This document shows, piece after piece, positions 53,447-62,860 of a DNA stretch of 64,000 nucleotides. The stretch comes from Acuticoccus sp. MNP-M23 (GTDB lineage: Bacteria > Pseudomonadota > Alphaproteobacteria > Rhizobiales > Amorphaceae): the NCBI RefSeq assembly GCF_031195445.1, contig NZ_CP133480.1:2968501-3032500 (forward strand), given 5' to 3'. Positions within the stretch are counted from its first letter, which is position 1. Each line of letters begins with the position of its first letter. A program made the position numbers and the translations under genes. The notes beneath the pieces are model-generated. The model saw only the letters and a list, made by a program, of their open reading frames with translations. It was not told the origin of the DNA and did not search any database.

Positions 53447-55519
53447 TCAGTTGCGCTGCACCTCGGAGGGGACGTGCCAGGGGAGGGTCGGCCCGCCCGG
53501 TCGTTCGGCGCGCACTGTCCACCCCGCGCCAGTCTTCCAGGCGGCGAGCGAACCCTCGCGCGCCAGACGGCGACGGTCGATCACCAGGGCGGCCGGGCAG
53601 TGGGTGAGCCGGTCGCGCGAGACGACCACGGCGGCGCGGCGGCAATCCTCCATCGCGGCCAGCGGCGACCGGGGCACGGCCACCAGGCCGCCGGCAAAAC
53701 GGAGCGTGCAGCCCGTGCCGTCGCAAAGCGCATCGACGGCGGCTTTGGGCGAGCGGGAGTCTGCGTTGGCGCGCAGCATCATTTCGCCGGCAAAGCTGCT
53801 GGTCTTCGGGCCGAGCGCCATGGTGCCGCCGTCGCCGCGCACGGCAATGCTGCGCCCGTCGTCGGCCACGAAAAGCGTTGCGGGCTGGCCTGCTGCTGCC
53901 ACCATCAGCCCGGCGGCAATGGCCGCGGTGCCCAGGAGGCGCCACGGTGCGGTGAGCACGGCAAGCCACAGAAGGCCGCCGATCATCAGCACCGCGGCGG
54001 GTGCGGGGAGGGCGCCCACGGCGCCGCGATCACCGCTCCAGCGTGCCACGGTCTGCGCAATCATGGCGATCGCGTCCAGCGTGTGGCCCATCACCACAAG
54101 GGGCAGGTGCTCCAGCCCCAGCGGCATGGCAACCAGCGTGACGACGCCCGCGGGCATGGCGATGAGGCTGAGGAGCGGCATTGCTGCAAGGTTGGCCACC
54201 AGCCCCAGCGGCGCCATCCGGTGAAAATGGAAGACACCCGCCGGCAGTGTTGCAAGGCCGGCGATGAGCGATGTGGCGGCCAGCCCCAGCATGAACGCCA
54301 GCACCGGCTGCGACCAGACGCGGCTCCGCCGCCTCCCGCGTGAGCGCCACCACTCGTAGGCGCCCACCAGCGCCACCACGGCGGTGAATGACATCTGGAA
54401 GCCCGGCTCAAGGGCGCTGATGGGGTCCACGGCAATGAGGAGGGTCGCGGCAATGGCGACGGCGCGCATGGTGAGCGCCGGCCTGTCCGCGATGACGGCA
54501 AGGAGCGCCAGAAGGAGCATGATGTAGGCGCGCACGGTGGGCACCGCGCCGCCGGAGAGCGCCAGATAGATGGTGGCCGCCAGAAGTCCCGCCACCGCCG
54601 CCCACTTGCGGATGGGAAAGCGCAGCGCCAGCCCCGGCACAAGCGCCAGCCCGAGGCGCACGGCGGCAAACACGGACCCGGCCACCAGCGCCATGTGCAG
54701 GCCCGAAATGGCAAGAACGTGCCCGAGGCCGGATGCGCGAAGTGCCTCCACATTGTCATCGGTCATGAAGCCGCGTTCACCCACCAGAAGCGCCACCGCA
54801 AAGGCAGCGCCCGGCACGTCGGCCGCCATGATCCGCGAGGCGATGGTGTCCCGCACGGCAGCGATGCGGTTGAAGAGGCCGTCTTCGGGCGGGGCGAGAA
54901 GGGTCGGCTTGCCGTAGGTGAAGCCGGTTGCGCCGATCCCGTCGAAGTAGAGCCGCCGTGCGGGATCGTAGCCGCCCGGCATTGCCGGACCGCGCAAGGG
55001 GAAAAGCCGTGCCCCGGCCGAGACCGTCATGCCGACGGCAAGGGGGTCGGCGCCGCGCACCACAAGGCGCACCGCTTTCGGCCACGGCGCGCGAAGATCG
55101 GCGCCGGTGAGGGCCAGAACGATCCGCTGGCGCTTTTCCATCCGGTCCACCGCGCGGATGATGCCGGTGAGGTTGGCGCTGGTTGTGCGCATGAGCATGG
55201 GTGTGCCCACACGGCTGTTCTGCACGGCGAGCGATGTTGCCCCCGCCGCAATGGCCGCCAGCGCCAGCGCCAGCGGGGCAAGGGGCGCCGTCAGCGGCAG
55301 GCGGCCCGCGGCCAGCCGCACACCGAACAGGGTGAGCGCGCAAGCCCCCAGCGGCACGGGGGCCATAGGGAGGTGCCCCGCCACGCAAAGCCATATGCCG
55401 ACAATGGCAAGCGCGGGCAGCAGGAGCGGGAAACGCCCGTGGTCGATCTCGCGGGCTATTGCGGCGCGCAGCGCGCGGCCCGGCGCCCACTGCCCTTGCG
55501 CGGAAACCACCAGAGACAC
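53447..55519 (-). CDS. ComEC/Rec2 family DNA-uptake channel protein
   Basis: Polytopic inner-membrane protein (about 690 aa) related to the competence channel ComEC. An N-terminal soluble OB-like region (DUF4131-type, about 35-210) precedes the competence core with SGLGHVLAISGLHMALVAG (about 267-285), ALSGGAVPTVRAYIM and SFTAVVALVGAYEWW. The C-terminal about 110 residues are soluble but lack the HxHxDH metallo-beta-lactamase motif, as in many alphaproteobacterial forms. GTG 55519 has AGGAGG eight bases before it; a TTG two codons earlier is closer than ideal. Divergent from gltX. Other competence genes are not present, so natural transformation cannot be claimed. Confidence 0.88.
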   Translation of the reverse strand: MSLVVSAQGQWAPGRALRAAIAREIDHGRFPLLLPALAIVGIWLCVAGHLPMAPVPLGACALTLFGVRLAAGRLPLTAPLAPLALALAAIAAGATSLAVQNSRVGTPMLMRTTSANLTGIIRAVDRMEKRQRIVLALTGADLRAPWPKAVRLVVRGADPLAVGMTVSAGARLFPLRGPAMPGGYDPARRLYFDGIGATGFTYGKPTLLAPPEDGLFNRIAAVRDTIASRIMAADVPGAAFAVALLVGERGFMTDDNVEALRASGLGHVLAISGLHMALVAGSVFAAVRLGLALVPGLALRFPIRKWAAVAGLLAATIYLALSGGAVPTVRAYIMLLLALLAVIADRPALTMRAVAIAATLLIAVDPISALEPGFQMSFTAVVALVGAYEWWRSRGRRRSRVWSQPVLAFMLGLAATSLIAGLATLPAGVFHFHRMAPLGLVANLAAMPLLSLIAMPAGVVTLVAMPLGLEHLPLVVMGHTLDAIAMIAQTVARWSGDRGAVGALPAPAAVLMIGGLLWLAVLTAPWRLLGTAAIAAGLMVAAAGQPATLFVADDGRSIAVRGDGGTMALGPKTSSFAGEMMLRANADSRSPKAAVDALCDGTGCTLRFAGGLVAVPRSPLAAMEDCRRAAVVVSRDRLTHCPAALVIDRRRLAREGSLAAWKTGAGWTVRAERPGGPTLPWHVPSEVQRN

Positions 55520-55616
55520 GGGCAAGTCCTCCTTTTTCGCGCCCGCCGGGTCGACGGGTGGGCCGGCGCTCGGCTAGACGATGGGTTTGCCGCGTCCCAA
55601 CACTAGCGTGTATCAC

Positions 55617-57044
55617 ATGGAAACTAAACCCAAGGTCGTAACGCGGTTCGCACCGTCGCCCACCGGCTTCCTGCACATTGGCGGGGCGCGCACTGCGCTC
55701 TTCAACTGGCTTTATGCCCGTCACCACGGCGGCGCGATGGCGTTGCGGATCGAGGACACCGACCGCGCCCGCTCCACGCCCGAAGCCATCGACGCCATTC
55801 TGGACGGTCTGAGGTGGCTTGGCATCGAAGGAGATGACGCGCCGCTGTTCCAGTCCGCTCGCGCGGACCGGCACCGGGAGGTTGCGGAAACGCTGCTCGC
55901 CTCCGGCAACGCCTACCGCTGCTACACCTCCGCCGCCGAGCTGACCGAAATGCGCGAGCGCGCCGCCGCCGAAGGCCGCCCGCCGCGCTATGACGGCCGC
56001 TGGCGGGACCGCGACCCCTCCGAGGCACCCGAGGGCGTCGATCCGGTGGTCCGGCTGAAAGCGCCGATCGAGGGCGAAACGGTGATCGAGGATGGCGTGC
56101 AGGGCACTGTCCGCTTCGCCAACAAGGACCTTGATGACCTCGTGATCCTTCGCTCGGACGGTTCGCCGACCTACATGCTGGCCGTTGTGGTGGACGACCA
56201 CGACATGGGCGTCACCCACATCATCCGCGGTGACGACCACCTCACCAACGCGGCGCGGCAGACGCTGATCTTCAAGGCCCTCGGATGGGACGTGCCGGCA
56301 ATGTCGCACATTCCGCTGATCCACGGACCGGACGGGGCAAAGCTGTCCAAGCGCCACGGTGCGCTCGGCGTCGATGCCTACCGCGCGATGGGGTATCTGC
56401 CCGAGGCCCTGCGCAACTATCTCGTCCGCCTCGGCTGGTCGCATGGCGATGACGAGTTCTTCACCACCGAACAGATGATCGAGTTGTTCGGCCTTGATGC
56501 GGTCGGCCGCTCACCGGCGCGGTTCGACTTCGTGAAGCTCGAAAACATGAACGGTCAGTACATGCGGGCCGCAACGCCCGAGCGACTGCGCGAGGCGCTG
56601 GACCCGGTGATCGATGCGCAGGAGGATCCCGCCGCCGTGCGCGCGGCCCTGGCCGCGGGCGCCGAGGAACCGCTGAGAATGCTGATTCCCGGCCTTGCGG
56701 AGCGCGCCAAGACGCTTGTGGAGCTGCTGGACAACGCCCGCTTCCTGTTTGCGCCGCGCCCGCTGGCGTTGGACGCAAAGGCAGAAAAGCTGTTGTCGGA
56801 CGAGGGCAAGGCGCATCTGGCGGCGCTCCATCCACGCTTCGCCGCGCTCCCCGAGTGGACGGTGGAGAGCACCGACGCTGCCGTGCGCGCCTACGCCGAG
56901 GAGGCCGGCGCCAAGCTTGGCAAAGTGGCGCAGCCGCTGCGGGCGGCGCTGACGGGCACCACCACCTCGCCCGGCATTTTCGATGTGCTGGCCGCGCTGG
57001 GCCGTGACGAGGCGCTCGCCCGGATTGCCGATCAGGCGGCCTGA
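55617..57044 (+). CDS. gltX: Glutamyl-tRNA synthetase
   Basis: Class I aminoacyl-tRNA synthetase, 475 aa. HIGH motif as [16 protein letters not shown] (about 19-34), the [10 protein letters not shown] substrate segment, [18 protein letters not shown] containing the KMSKS equivalent (KLSKR, about 244), and an anticodon-binding helical C-terminus. ATG 55617 gives [17 protein letters not shown]. Its 3' end overlaps the convergent MFS gene by 13 nt. Many alphaproteobacteria carry a second gltX; whether this one is discriminating cannot be decided here. Confidence 0.96.
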   Translation: METKPKVVTRFAPSPTGFLHIGGARTALFNWLYARHHGGAMALRIEDTDRARSTPEAIDAILDGLRWLGIEGDDAPLFQSARADRHREVAETLLASGNAYRCYTSAAELTEMRERAAAEGRPPRYDGRWRDRDPSEAPEGVDPVVRLKAPIEGETVIEDGVQGTVRFANKDLDDLVILRSDGSPTYMLAVVVDDHDMGVTHIIRGDDHLTNAARQTLIFKALGWDVPAMSHIPLIHGPDGAKLSKRHGALGVDAYRAMGYLPEALRNYLVRLGWSHGDDEFFTTEQMIELFGLDAVGRSPARFDFVKLENMNGQYMRAATPERLREALDPVIDAQEDPAAVRAALAAGAEEPLRMLIPGLAERAKTLVELLDNARFLFAPRPLALDAKAEKLLSDEGKAHLAALHPRFAALPEWTVESTDAAVRAYAEEAGAKLGKVAQPLRAALTGTTTSPGIFDVLAALGRDEALARIADQAA

Positions 57045-58270
57045 GCGGCGACCCGTGCCGGCAGCTCCGCGCGCAGCCGCGGGGCGACCACGGCAAACAG
57101 CAACGACATCGCAAGGCAGTAGGCGCTCATGAACAGCGCCTGCTGCGGGAAATTGACGCCAGCGTCGATGATGTAGCCGGTGATGCCGGGGCCGATGGCG
57201 GTGGCGGCGACCATCGAGGCGCTGAGGATCGCCTTCACGCTGCCGATGGAGCGCGTGCCGTAGAGCGTCGGCCACAGTGCGCCCATCATGGTGACGGCAA
57301 TGCCCTGGCTCATGGCAATGCCGATGAGGACGATGAACCAGATCCACACCCCGCCGGGGAGGGCGAGCGCGGCAACGCCGACGCCGAGCGGCAGCACCAT
57401 GAACGGCAGCACCCGCGTCGGCCCGATCCGGTCGATCACCGAGCCGGCCGTCAGCGAGCTGACGACGGAAATTGCGGCATAGACGGGGAAGGCGAGGGCC
57501 ATCACCCGAAGGTCGAAGTTGTGGACGGCGGCGATGTGAACCTGATGGAACATAGCGCAGGTGCCGATGAACGGGGCGGCAAGAACCCCCGGCAACAGCG
57601 CATAGAATGCCCAGTGGCGCAGAACCTCTCCGCGGGTCCAGTGCCGCCCGCCCATGCCAACGGCGCTGTCACCCCCGCCCTCGTTTTGTGGCGTGCGCCC
57701 CTGCCGCAACAGGATGAATGCCACCGGCAGCACCACAAACCCGACGAAAGCCGCCGCAAACCCCCACACCGTGCGCCAGTCGCCGACGGACTGGATCTGC
57801 ACGGCCACGAAGGGAAACAGCGCTTCGCCGAGCGGAAAGCCGAGGACGGTGATCGCAACCGCCCGCGCCCTGTTGGCGGCGAACCAGCGGGCCATTGCCG
57901 TCATCGACAACAACCCCATCATGCCCTGGCCGCAAAAGCGCAGGCCATAGATGGCAAGGCCCAGCATGATGATGGAATTGGCGTTCATCATCAAAAGGGC
58001 GGCAAGGGCGTAGATCACGAAAACGATGACGGCGAGGCGGACGAGGGCAACCGTGTCGGCAAAGCGGCCAATGAGGATCAATGTTGCGGCCGACATGATG
58101 GTCGCGACCGTGTAGATCCCGCCCCACTCGCCATTCGAGAGGCCGAATTCGGCCCTGATTCCGCCGGCCGACAGGGCGATGAAATAGGTCTGGCCGAAGG
58201 ACGATGCGAAGTTGAGGAGAAGCCCGGTGCTGAGCCACCACGCATTTTTGCGGTAGAAATTTATTGCCAT
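57032..58270 (-). CDS. MFS transporter
   Basis: 412-aa major facilitator with twelve predicted TM helices split by a charged central loop (about 190-215, [14 protein letters not shown]). The loop 2-3 motif is seen as [14 protein letters not shown], and a second-half counterpart as [11 protein letters not shown]. The general shape recalls the oxalate/monocarboxylate-like MFS groups, but the substrate cannot be read. Its stop lies inside the 3' end of gltX (13-nt convergent overlap), and it is divergent from gltA. Confidence 0.88.
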   Translation of the reverse strand: MAINFYRKNAWWLSTGLLLNFASSFGQTYFIALSAGGIRAEFGLSNGEWGGIYTVATIMSAATLILIGRFADTVALVRLAVIVFVIYALAALLMMNANSIIMLGLAIYGLRFCGQGMMGLLSMTAMARWFAANRARAVAITVLGFPLGEALFPFVAVQIQSVGDWRTVWGFAAAFVGFVVLPVAFILLRQGRTPQNEGGGDSAVGMGGRHWTRGEVLRHWAFYALLPGVLAAPFIGTCAMFHQVHIAAVHNFDLRVMALAFPVYAAISVVSSLTAGSVIDRIGPTRVLPFMVLPLGVGVAALALPGGVWIWFIVLIGIAMSQGIAVTMMGALWPTLYGTRSIGSVKAILSASMVAATAIGPGITGYIIDAGVNFPQQALFMSAYCLAMSLLFAVVAPRLRAELPARVAAQAA

Positions 58271-58472
58271 TTCAGCAGCCTACAGGCGCCGGAGCTGCCG
58301 CGAAACTGTCATCGGCGCATGGCCACCATGCCGCAGAGGCTTGAAGGGGGTTGCCCCATCCAGTAAGCGCATGGTCGAACATTCTGAATGCGGCATGAGT
58401 GCGGGACGCTGGGCGGCGCCCGAAGGGTGTCGCCCTCACAAGCAGAATTGCCATCAGACCTGAACGGAGCCG

Positions 58473-59774
58473 ATGATGACCAACGACCTCAAAGCGCAAT
58501 TTGCCATCGGAGCCGATACGGTCGACTACGACGTCATGCATGGGTCGGAAGGCCCGAGCGTTATCAATATCGGGTCCTTCTACAAGGACACCGGGATGTT
58601 CACGTTCGATCCGGGGTTCACCTCCACCGCCTCCTGCGAATCCAAGATCACCTACATCGACGGTGACAAGGGCGTTCTCCTGTACCGCGGATATCCCATC
58701 GAGCAGCTGGCCGAACAGGGCGATTTCCTCGAAACCTGCTATCTCCTGCTTTACGGCGAACTGCCGACGTTCCAGCAGAAGCAGGACTTCGTCAGCCGTG
58801 TGACCTACCACACGATGATCCATGAGCAGATGAACCGCTTCTACGCCGGCTTCCGCCGCGACGCGCACCCGATGGCCGTTATGGTCGGCTGCGTTGGCGC
58901 GCTGTCTGCGTTCTATCACGACTCCACCGACATTCATGATCCCAACCAGCGGATGATCGCGTCCGTCCGCATGATCGCCAAGATGCCGACCATCGCGGCA
59001 TGGGCCTACAAATACTCGATCGGCCAGCCGTTCGTGTACCCGCGCAACGACCTCGACTTCTCGGCCAACTTCCTGCGCATGTGCTTCTCGGTACCGTGCG
59101 AGGACTATGAGGCGAACCCCGTTCTCGCCCGCGCAATGGACCGGATCTTCATCCTCCACGCCGACCACGAGCAGAACGCTTCCACCTCCACCGTGCGGCT
59201 TGCCGGTTCCTCGGGCGCCAACCCGTTCGCCTGCATTGCGGCCGGCATTGCCTGCCTCTGGGGCCCGGCCCACGGCGGCGCCAACGAGGCGGCGCTCAAG
59301 ATGCTGGAAGAGATCGGCACCGTGGACAAGATCCCCGAATACGTCGAGCGCGCCAAGGACAAGAACGACCCGTTCCGCCTGATGGGCTTCGGCCACCGGG
59401 TCTACAAGAACTACGACCCGCGCGCGAAAATCATGCAGAAGACCTGCCACGAAGTGCTGGCCGAGCTTGGCATGAAGGACGATCCGCTGCTGGAAGTTGC
59501 GATGGAGCTGGAGCGGATCGCGCTGTCGGACGAGTATTTCATCGAAAAGAAGCTCTACCCCAACATCGACTTCTATTCAGGCATCACCCTGCGCGCGCTC
59601 GGCTTCCCGACCGACATGTTCACCGTCCTCTTCGCGCTCGCCCGCACCGTCGGCTGGATCGCGCAGTGGAAGGAAATGGTCGAGGACCCCGGCCAGAAGA
59701 TCGGCCGCCCGCGCCAGCTCTACACCGGCGCTAAAAATCGCGACTACACGCCCATCGCCCAGCGCACCAGCTGA
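58473..59774 (+). CDS. gltA: Type II citrate synthase
   Basis: Entry enzyme of the TCA cycle, 433 aa. Catalytic His in [18 protein letters not shown] (about 229-246), [15 protein letters not shown], and [17 protein letters not shown] carrying the second His, with the catalytic Asp in the NIDFYSGI region. Length and N-terminal domain match the hexameric NADH-sensitive Gram-negative form. GGAG lies nine bases before ATG 58473 (a second ATG follows directly). The 202-bp upstream gap shared with the MFS gene holds its promoter, which I could not place precisely. Confidence 0.97.
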   Translation: MMTNDLKAQFAIGADTVDYDVMHGSEGPSVINIGSFYKDTGMFTFDPGFTSTASCESKITYIDGDKGVLLYRGYPIEQLAEQGDFLETCYLLLYGELPTFQQKQDFVSRVTYHTMIHEQMNRFYAGFRRDAHPMAVMVGCVGALSAFYHDSTDIHDPNQRMIASVRMIAKMPTIAAWAYKYSIGQPFVYPRNDLDFSANFLRMCFSVPCEDYEANPVLARAMDRIFILHADHEQNASTSTVRLAGSSGANPFACIAAGIACLWGPAHGGANEAALKMLEEIGTVDKIPEYVERAKDKNDPFRLMGFGHRVYKNYDPRAKIMQKTCHEVLAELGMKDDPLLEVAMELERIALSDEYFIEKKLYPNIDFYSGITLRALGFPTDMFTVLFALARTVGWIAQWKEMVEDPGQKIGRPRQLYTGAKNRDYTPIAQRTS

Positions 59775-59816
59775 GGCGGTCCGGCCCTTGCGGGCCGGCC
59801 ATCTGCACCAGAAAAT

Positions 59817-59848
59817 GGCCGTCGCCCTGCAAGGGGTGGCGGCCTTTT
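59817..59848 (+). terminator. Intrinsic terminator after gltA
   Basis: An 11-bp stem with two G-T pairs (59817-59827 with 59834-59844) is followed by TTTT and preceded by AAAA, so it may work in both directions. A second, T-less 7-bp hairpin (59781-59798) lies just upstream, 7 nt after the gltA stop. Confidence 0.75.
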
Positions 59849-59972
59849 GCGTGTCCGCCCCCTTGCCGTCAGCGGGGGGACGGGTTCGGCAGGCGCGGTA
59901 AAAAGAGTTGCGATCATTTTGCCGGTGCCTACGCTCTCTCCCAATGGCCGAAAAGTGCCGGGAGAAAACGCC

Positions 59973-61595
59973 ATGCTTGGGCTGATGATGGATCGCCCGC
60001 TCAGGATCATCGACATTCTGGCGTACGGCGCGGACACGTTCGGTAATGCCGAGATCGTTTCGGCAAATGCGGACGGCACGCCGGACCGGATCCGCTACGA
60101 TGCGGTGTTCGGCCGGGTCGCAAGGCTGGCTCACGGGCTGAAGGCGATGGGGATCGGCGAGGGCGACCGGGTTGCAACGCTCGCCTTCAACAGTGCGCGG
60201 CACTTCGAGCTTTATTACGCGATCTCCGGCATCGGAGCGGTCTGCCACACCATCAACCCGCGCCTTGCGCCGGACGAGATCGCGTACATCGTCAGCCACG
60301 CCGAGGACAGGGCGGTGTTTGCGGACCCTGCGCTGGTGCCGCTGGCGCGTGACATACTGGAGAAAGCGAGCAGCCAAGCTCCCATCGTCGCGCTGTGCGC
60401 CGCTGCCGACTGTCCCGGCGAGGCGGAGGCGTTCGAAGACCTTCTGACCGGCCGGCCGGATGCGTTCGACTGGCCGCTGCTGCCCGAAAACACTGCTGCC
60501 GGGCTCTGCTACACCTCAGGCACGACGGGCAGGCCCAAGGGCGCGCTCTACACCCACCGCTCCACTGTCCTCCATGCGCTCAGCGTCTCCAATGCCATGC
60601 GCGATGCGCTGCGCGAAGGGCGCAAGGTGCTGCCGGCGGTGCCGCTCTTCCACGTCAACGCATGGGGGCTGCCTTACGCGGCGCCGCTCACCGGCGCGTC
60701 GCTGGTGATGCCGGGCGCGGCGCTCGACGGGGCAAGCCTCTTTCGCCTGATGGATCGCGAGGGGGTCTATTCGGCCTGGGGCGTTCCCACCATCTGGCTT
60801 GGACTTCTGGCCGAGATTGAGCGGCAGGGACGGATACCGGCAAGGCTGGGCGATATCACCGTCGGCGGATCAGCAGCGCCCCCTGCCATGACGGCGCGGT
60901 TCGAGGCGCTCGGCGTCAACGTCTGCCACGCCTGGGGCATGACCGAGATGAGCCCCGTGGGCACCCAGAGCAACCAGCGCCCGCCGCGCACCGATGCGGA
61001 GCGCGAGGCGCAGCTTGTCCGCAAGGCCAAGCAGGGCCGCCGCCTGTTCGGCGTGGAGCTGAAGATTGTCGACGAAGCCGGCAACCGCCTGCCGCACGAC
61101 GGGACTGCCGTGGGCGCGCTCTACACCCGCGGCAACGCGGTGGTGCGTGACTACTACCGGGCCGAGCCCGGCACCTGCCAGCTGGACGCAGAGGGCTGGT
61201 TCCCCACCGGCGATCTGGCCTCCATCGACCCCGAGGGCTTCCTCGCCATCTCCGACCGCACCAAGGACATGATCAAGTCCGGCGGGGAGTGGATTTCGTC
61301 CATCGACCTTGAAAACGCGGCCATGTCTCATCCCGCCATCAAGGTCTGCGCGGTCGTTGCGGTGCCGCACCCAAGGTGGGACGAGCGGCCGCTTCTGATT
61401 GTCGTGCCCGTCGCGGACGAGCCGTCCGCGAGTGACATTCTGGACTGGCTGGCCCCGCATTTTGCCAGGTGGCAGTTGCCGGACGATGTGGTCTTTGTGG
61501 AGGCTTTGCCGCTGACGGCAACGGGCAAGGTCTCCAAGCGTACGCTCCGGCAGCAATTTGCGGGTCATGTGCTGCCCGGCGTGGAAACGGTGTAG
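59973..61595 (+). CDS. Fatty acyl-CoA ligase (AMP-binding, AlkK/medium-long chain type)
   Basis: ANL-superfamily adenylating enzyme of 540 aa. A3 motif [17 protein letters not shown] (about 175-191), A4-like [13 protein letters not shown]5 [13 protein letters not shown] (about 321-333), A7 [12 protein letters not shown] and A8 [22 protein letters not shown]; the catalytic Lys is in [13 protein letters not shown] near the C-terminus. The sequence fits medium/long-chain acyl-CoA synthetases. ATG 59973 has GGGAG ten bases upstream. First gene of an operon with SDR, MaoC-like and thiolase genes; the SDR gene starts 3 nt after its stop. Confidence 0.93.
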   Translation: MLGLMMDRPLRIIDILAYGADTFGNAEIVSANADGTPDRIRYDAVFGRVARLAHGLKAMGIGEGDRVATLAFNSARHFELYYAISGIGAVCHTINPRLAPDEIAYIVSHAEDRAVFADPALVPLARDILEKASSQAPIVALCAAADCPGEAEAFEDLLTGRPDAFDWPLLPENTAAGLCYTSGTTGRPKGALYTHRSTVLHALSVSNAMRDALREGRKVLPAVPLFHVNAWGLPYAAPLTGASLVMPGAALDGASLFRLMDREGVYSAWGVPTIWLGLLAEIERQGRIPARLGDITVGGSAAPPAMTARFEALGVNVCHAWGMTEMSPVGTQSNQRPPRTDAEREAQLVRKAKQGRRLFGVELKIVDEAGNRLPHDGTAVGALYTRGNAVVRDYYRAEPGTCQLDAEGWFPTGDLASIDPEGFLAISDRTKDMIKSGGEWISSIDLENAAMSHPAIKVCAVVAVPHPRWDERPLLIVVPVADEPSASDILDWLAPHFARWQLPDDVVFVEALPLTATGKVSKRTLRQQFAGHVLPGVETV

Positions 61596-61598
61596 GCG

Positions 61599-62414
61599 AT
61601 GGTGTTAGCTTTGTTCGACGTGACGGGAAAGACCGCGCTGGTCACAGGCGGGGCAACCGGGGTTGGCGCCATGGCCGCCGCCGGCCTTGTTCATGGCGGT
61701 GCGCGGGTGCTCATCGCAAGCCGCAACGGTGAGGCGTGCGCCGAAGCTGCGGCAGAGCTCTCTGCCGAAGGGCCGGGCACGGCGGAAGGCTTTGCCGGCG
61801 ATGTTTCCACCGCAGACGGCGTTGCCGCGCTTTCAGCCGAGGTGCAGGCGCGCGCCCCTGCGCTCGACATTCTGGTCAACAATGCGGGGCGAAGCTGGGG
61901 GGCGCCGCTCGGCGCCTTCCCGCACGAGGCCTGGGACAAGGTTATGAGCCTCAACGTTGCGGGGCTTTTTTCGCTGACGCAGGCGCTTTTGCCGGCGCTC
62001 GAAAACGCGGCGAGCGCTGCGGACCCGGCGCGTGTCGTCAACATCGGCTCGGTGATGGGCGAAACAGCGCTGGGCGATGGCGCCTACAGCTATGCCGCCT
62101 CCAAGGCCGCCGTCCATCATCTCACACGCATCCTCGCCAAGGAGCTTGCTGCGCGGCACATCACCGTCAACGCGCTGGCACCGGGCCCGTTCGTATCGAA
62201 GATGACGGCGTTTGCCACCGGCGACGAAGCCACCCGCGCCAAGGTGGGCGCGCAGGTGCCGCTGGGCCGCGTTGGCGCGCCTGACGATATTGCGGCGGCA
62301 CTGCTTTACCTTTGCGGCCGCGGCGGCAGCTACGTGACCGGCGCCATCCTGCCGGTATCCGGCGGCATCAACGTGGAAACCGGGCCGCCGATCTTCAGGG
62401 CAGCGGGCGCATGA
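61599..62414 (+). CDS. Short-chain dehydrogenase/reductase (RhlG-like)
   Basis: 271-aa NAD(P)-dependent oxidoreductase. Cofactor motif LVTGGATGVGAMAAA at residue 14; NNAGRSWG; catalytic Ser in VVNIGSVMGETALGDG, with YSYAASKAA giving the Tyr and Lys; then PGPFVSKM and the C-terminal SGGINV. Probably a 3-oxoacyl-CoA/3-hydroxyacyl-CoA reductase or dehydrogenase given its neighbours. Its stop overlaps the next start (ATGA). Confidence 0.92.
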   Translation: MVLALFDVTGKTALVTGGATGVGAMAAAGLVHGGARVLIASRNGEACAEAAAELSAEGPGTAEGFAGDVSTADGVAALSAEVQARAPALDILVNNAGRSWGAPLGAFPHEAWDKVMSLNVAGLFSLTQALLPALENAASAADPARVVNIGSVMGETALGDGAYSYAASKAAVHHLTRILAKELAARHITVNALAPGPFVSKMTAFATGDEATRAKVGAQVPLGRVGAPDDIAAALLYLCGRGGSYVTGAILPVSGGINVETGPPIFRAAGA

Positions 62415-62860
62415 TTGCCGGCCTTGCGGTGGGCGACCGGCACGTTTCGCGCTGGTTCGCCATGGATAGAGCCCGCATCGAAGCCTTTGCCGAGGTGACC
62501 GAGGACCGGCAGTGGATTCATCTGGACGCCGAACGCGCGGCGCAATCTCCCTTCGGCGGGCAGATCGCCCATGGTTTTCTTACCCTCGGGATGCTCTCGG
62601 CCATGGCGTATGATGCGCTCGGCTTCGGCGACGGTGACGATTTCAGCATCAATTACGGCTTCGATCGGGTGCGCTTCGTATCGCCGGTGCCTGCCGGATC
62701 GCGGCTGCGCGGCGTGTTCGTGCTGGCCGAGCGGATGCCGGGGGCCGGCCACGTGACCCTTGCCCTCGATGTGACCATGGAGCTTGAGGGCGCCGCGCGC
62801 CCCGCCCTTGTGGCGCGCTGGCAGATCCGCCTCATGACGACCGAACCGGAGCCACGCTGA
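62411..62860 (+). CDS. MaoC-like (R)-specific enoyl-CoA hydratase
   Basis: 149-aa hot-dog protein of the MaoC/PhaJ group. The hydratase-2 motif is FAEVTEDRQWIHLDAERAAQSPFGGQIAHGFLTLG-like in positions about 26-60, with the catalytic Asp (DRQWIH) and His in place. NYGFDRVRFVSPVPAGSRLRG follows. Would hydrate trans-2-enoyl-CoA to (R)-3-hydroxyacyl-CoA. Coupled by overlap to the SDR before and the thiolase after. Confidence 0.92.
   Translation: MIAGLAVGDRHVSRWFAMDRARIEAFAEVTEDRQWIHLDAERAAQSPFGGQIAHGFLTLGMLSAMAYDALGFGDGDDFSINYGFDRVRFVSPVPAGSRLRGVFVLAERMPGAGHVTLALDVTMELEGAARPALVARWQIRLMTTEPEPR

Noticed and set aside
53447-55519. Evidence of natural competence
   Set aside because: Only comEC is present; no dprA, pilus or comF genes are in the window and the ComEC-like protein has no MBL nuclease domain.
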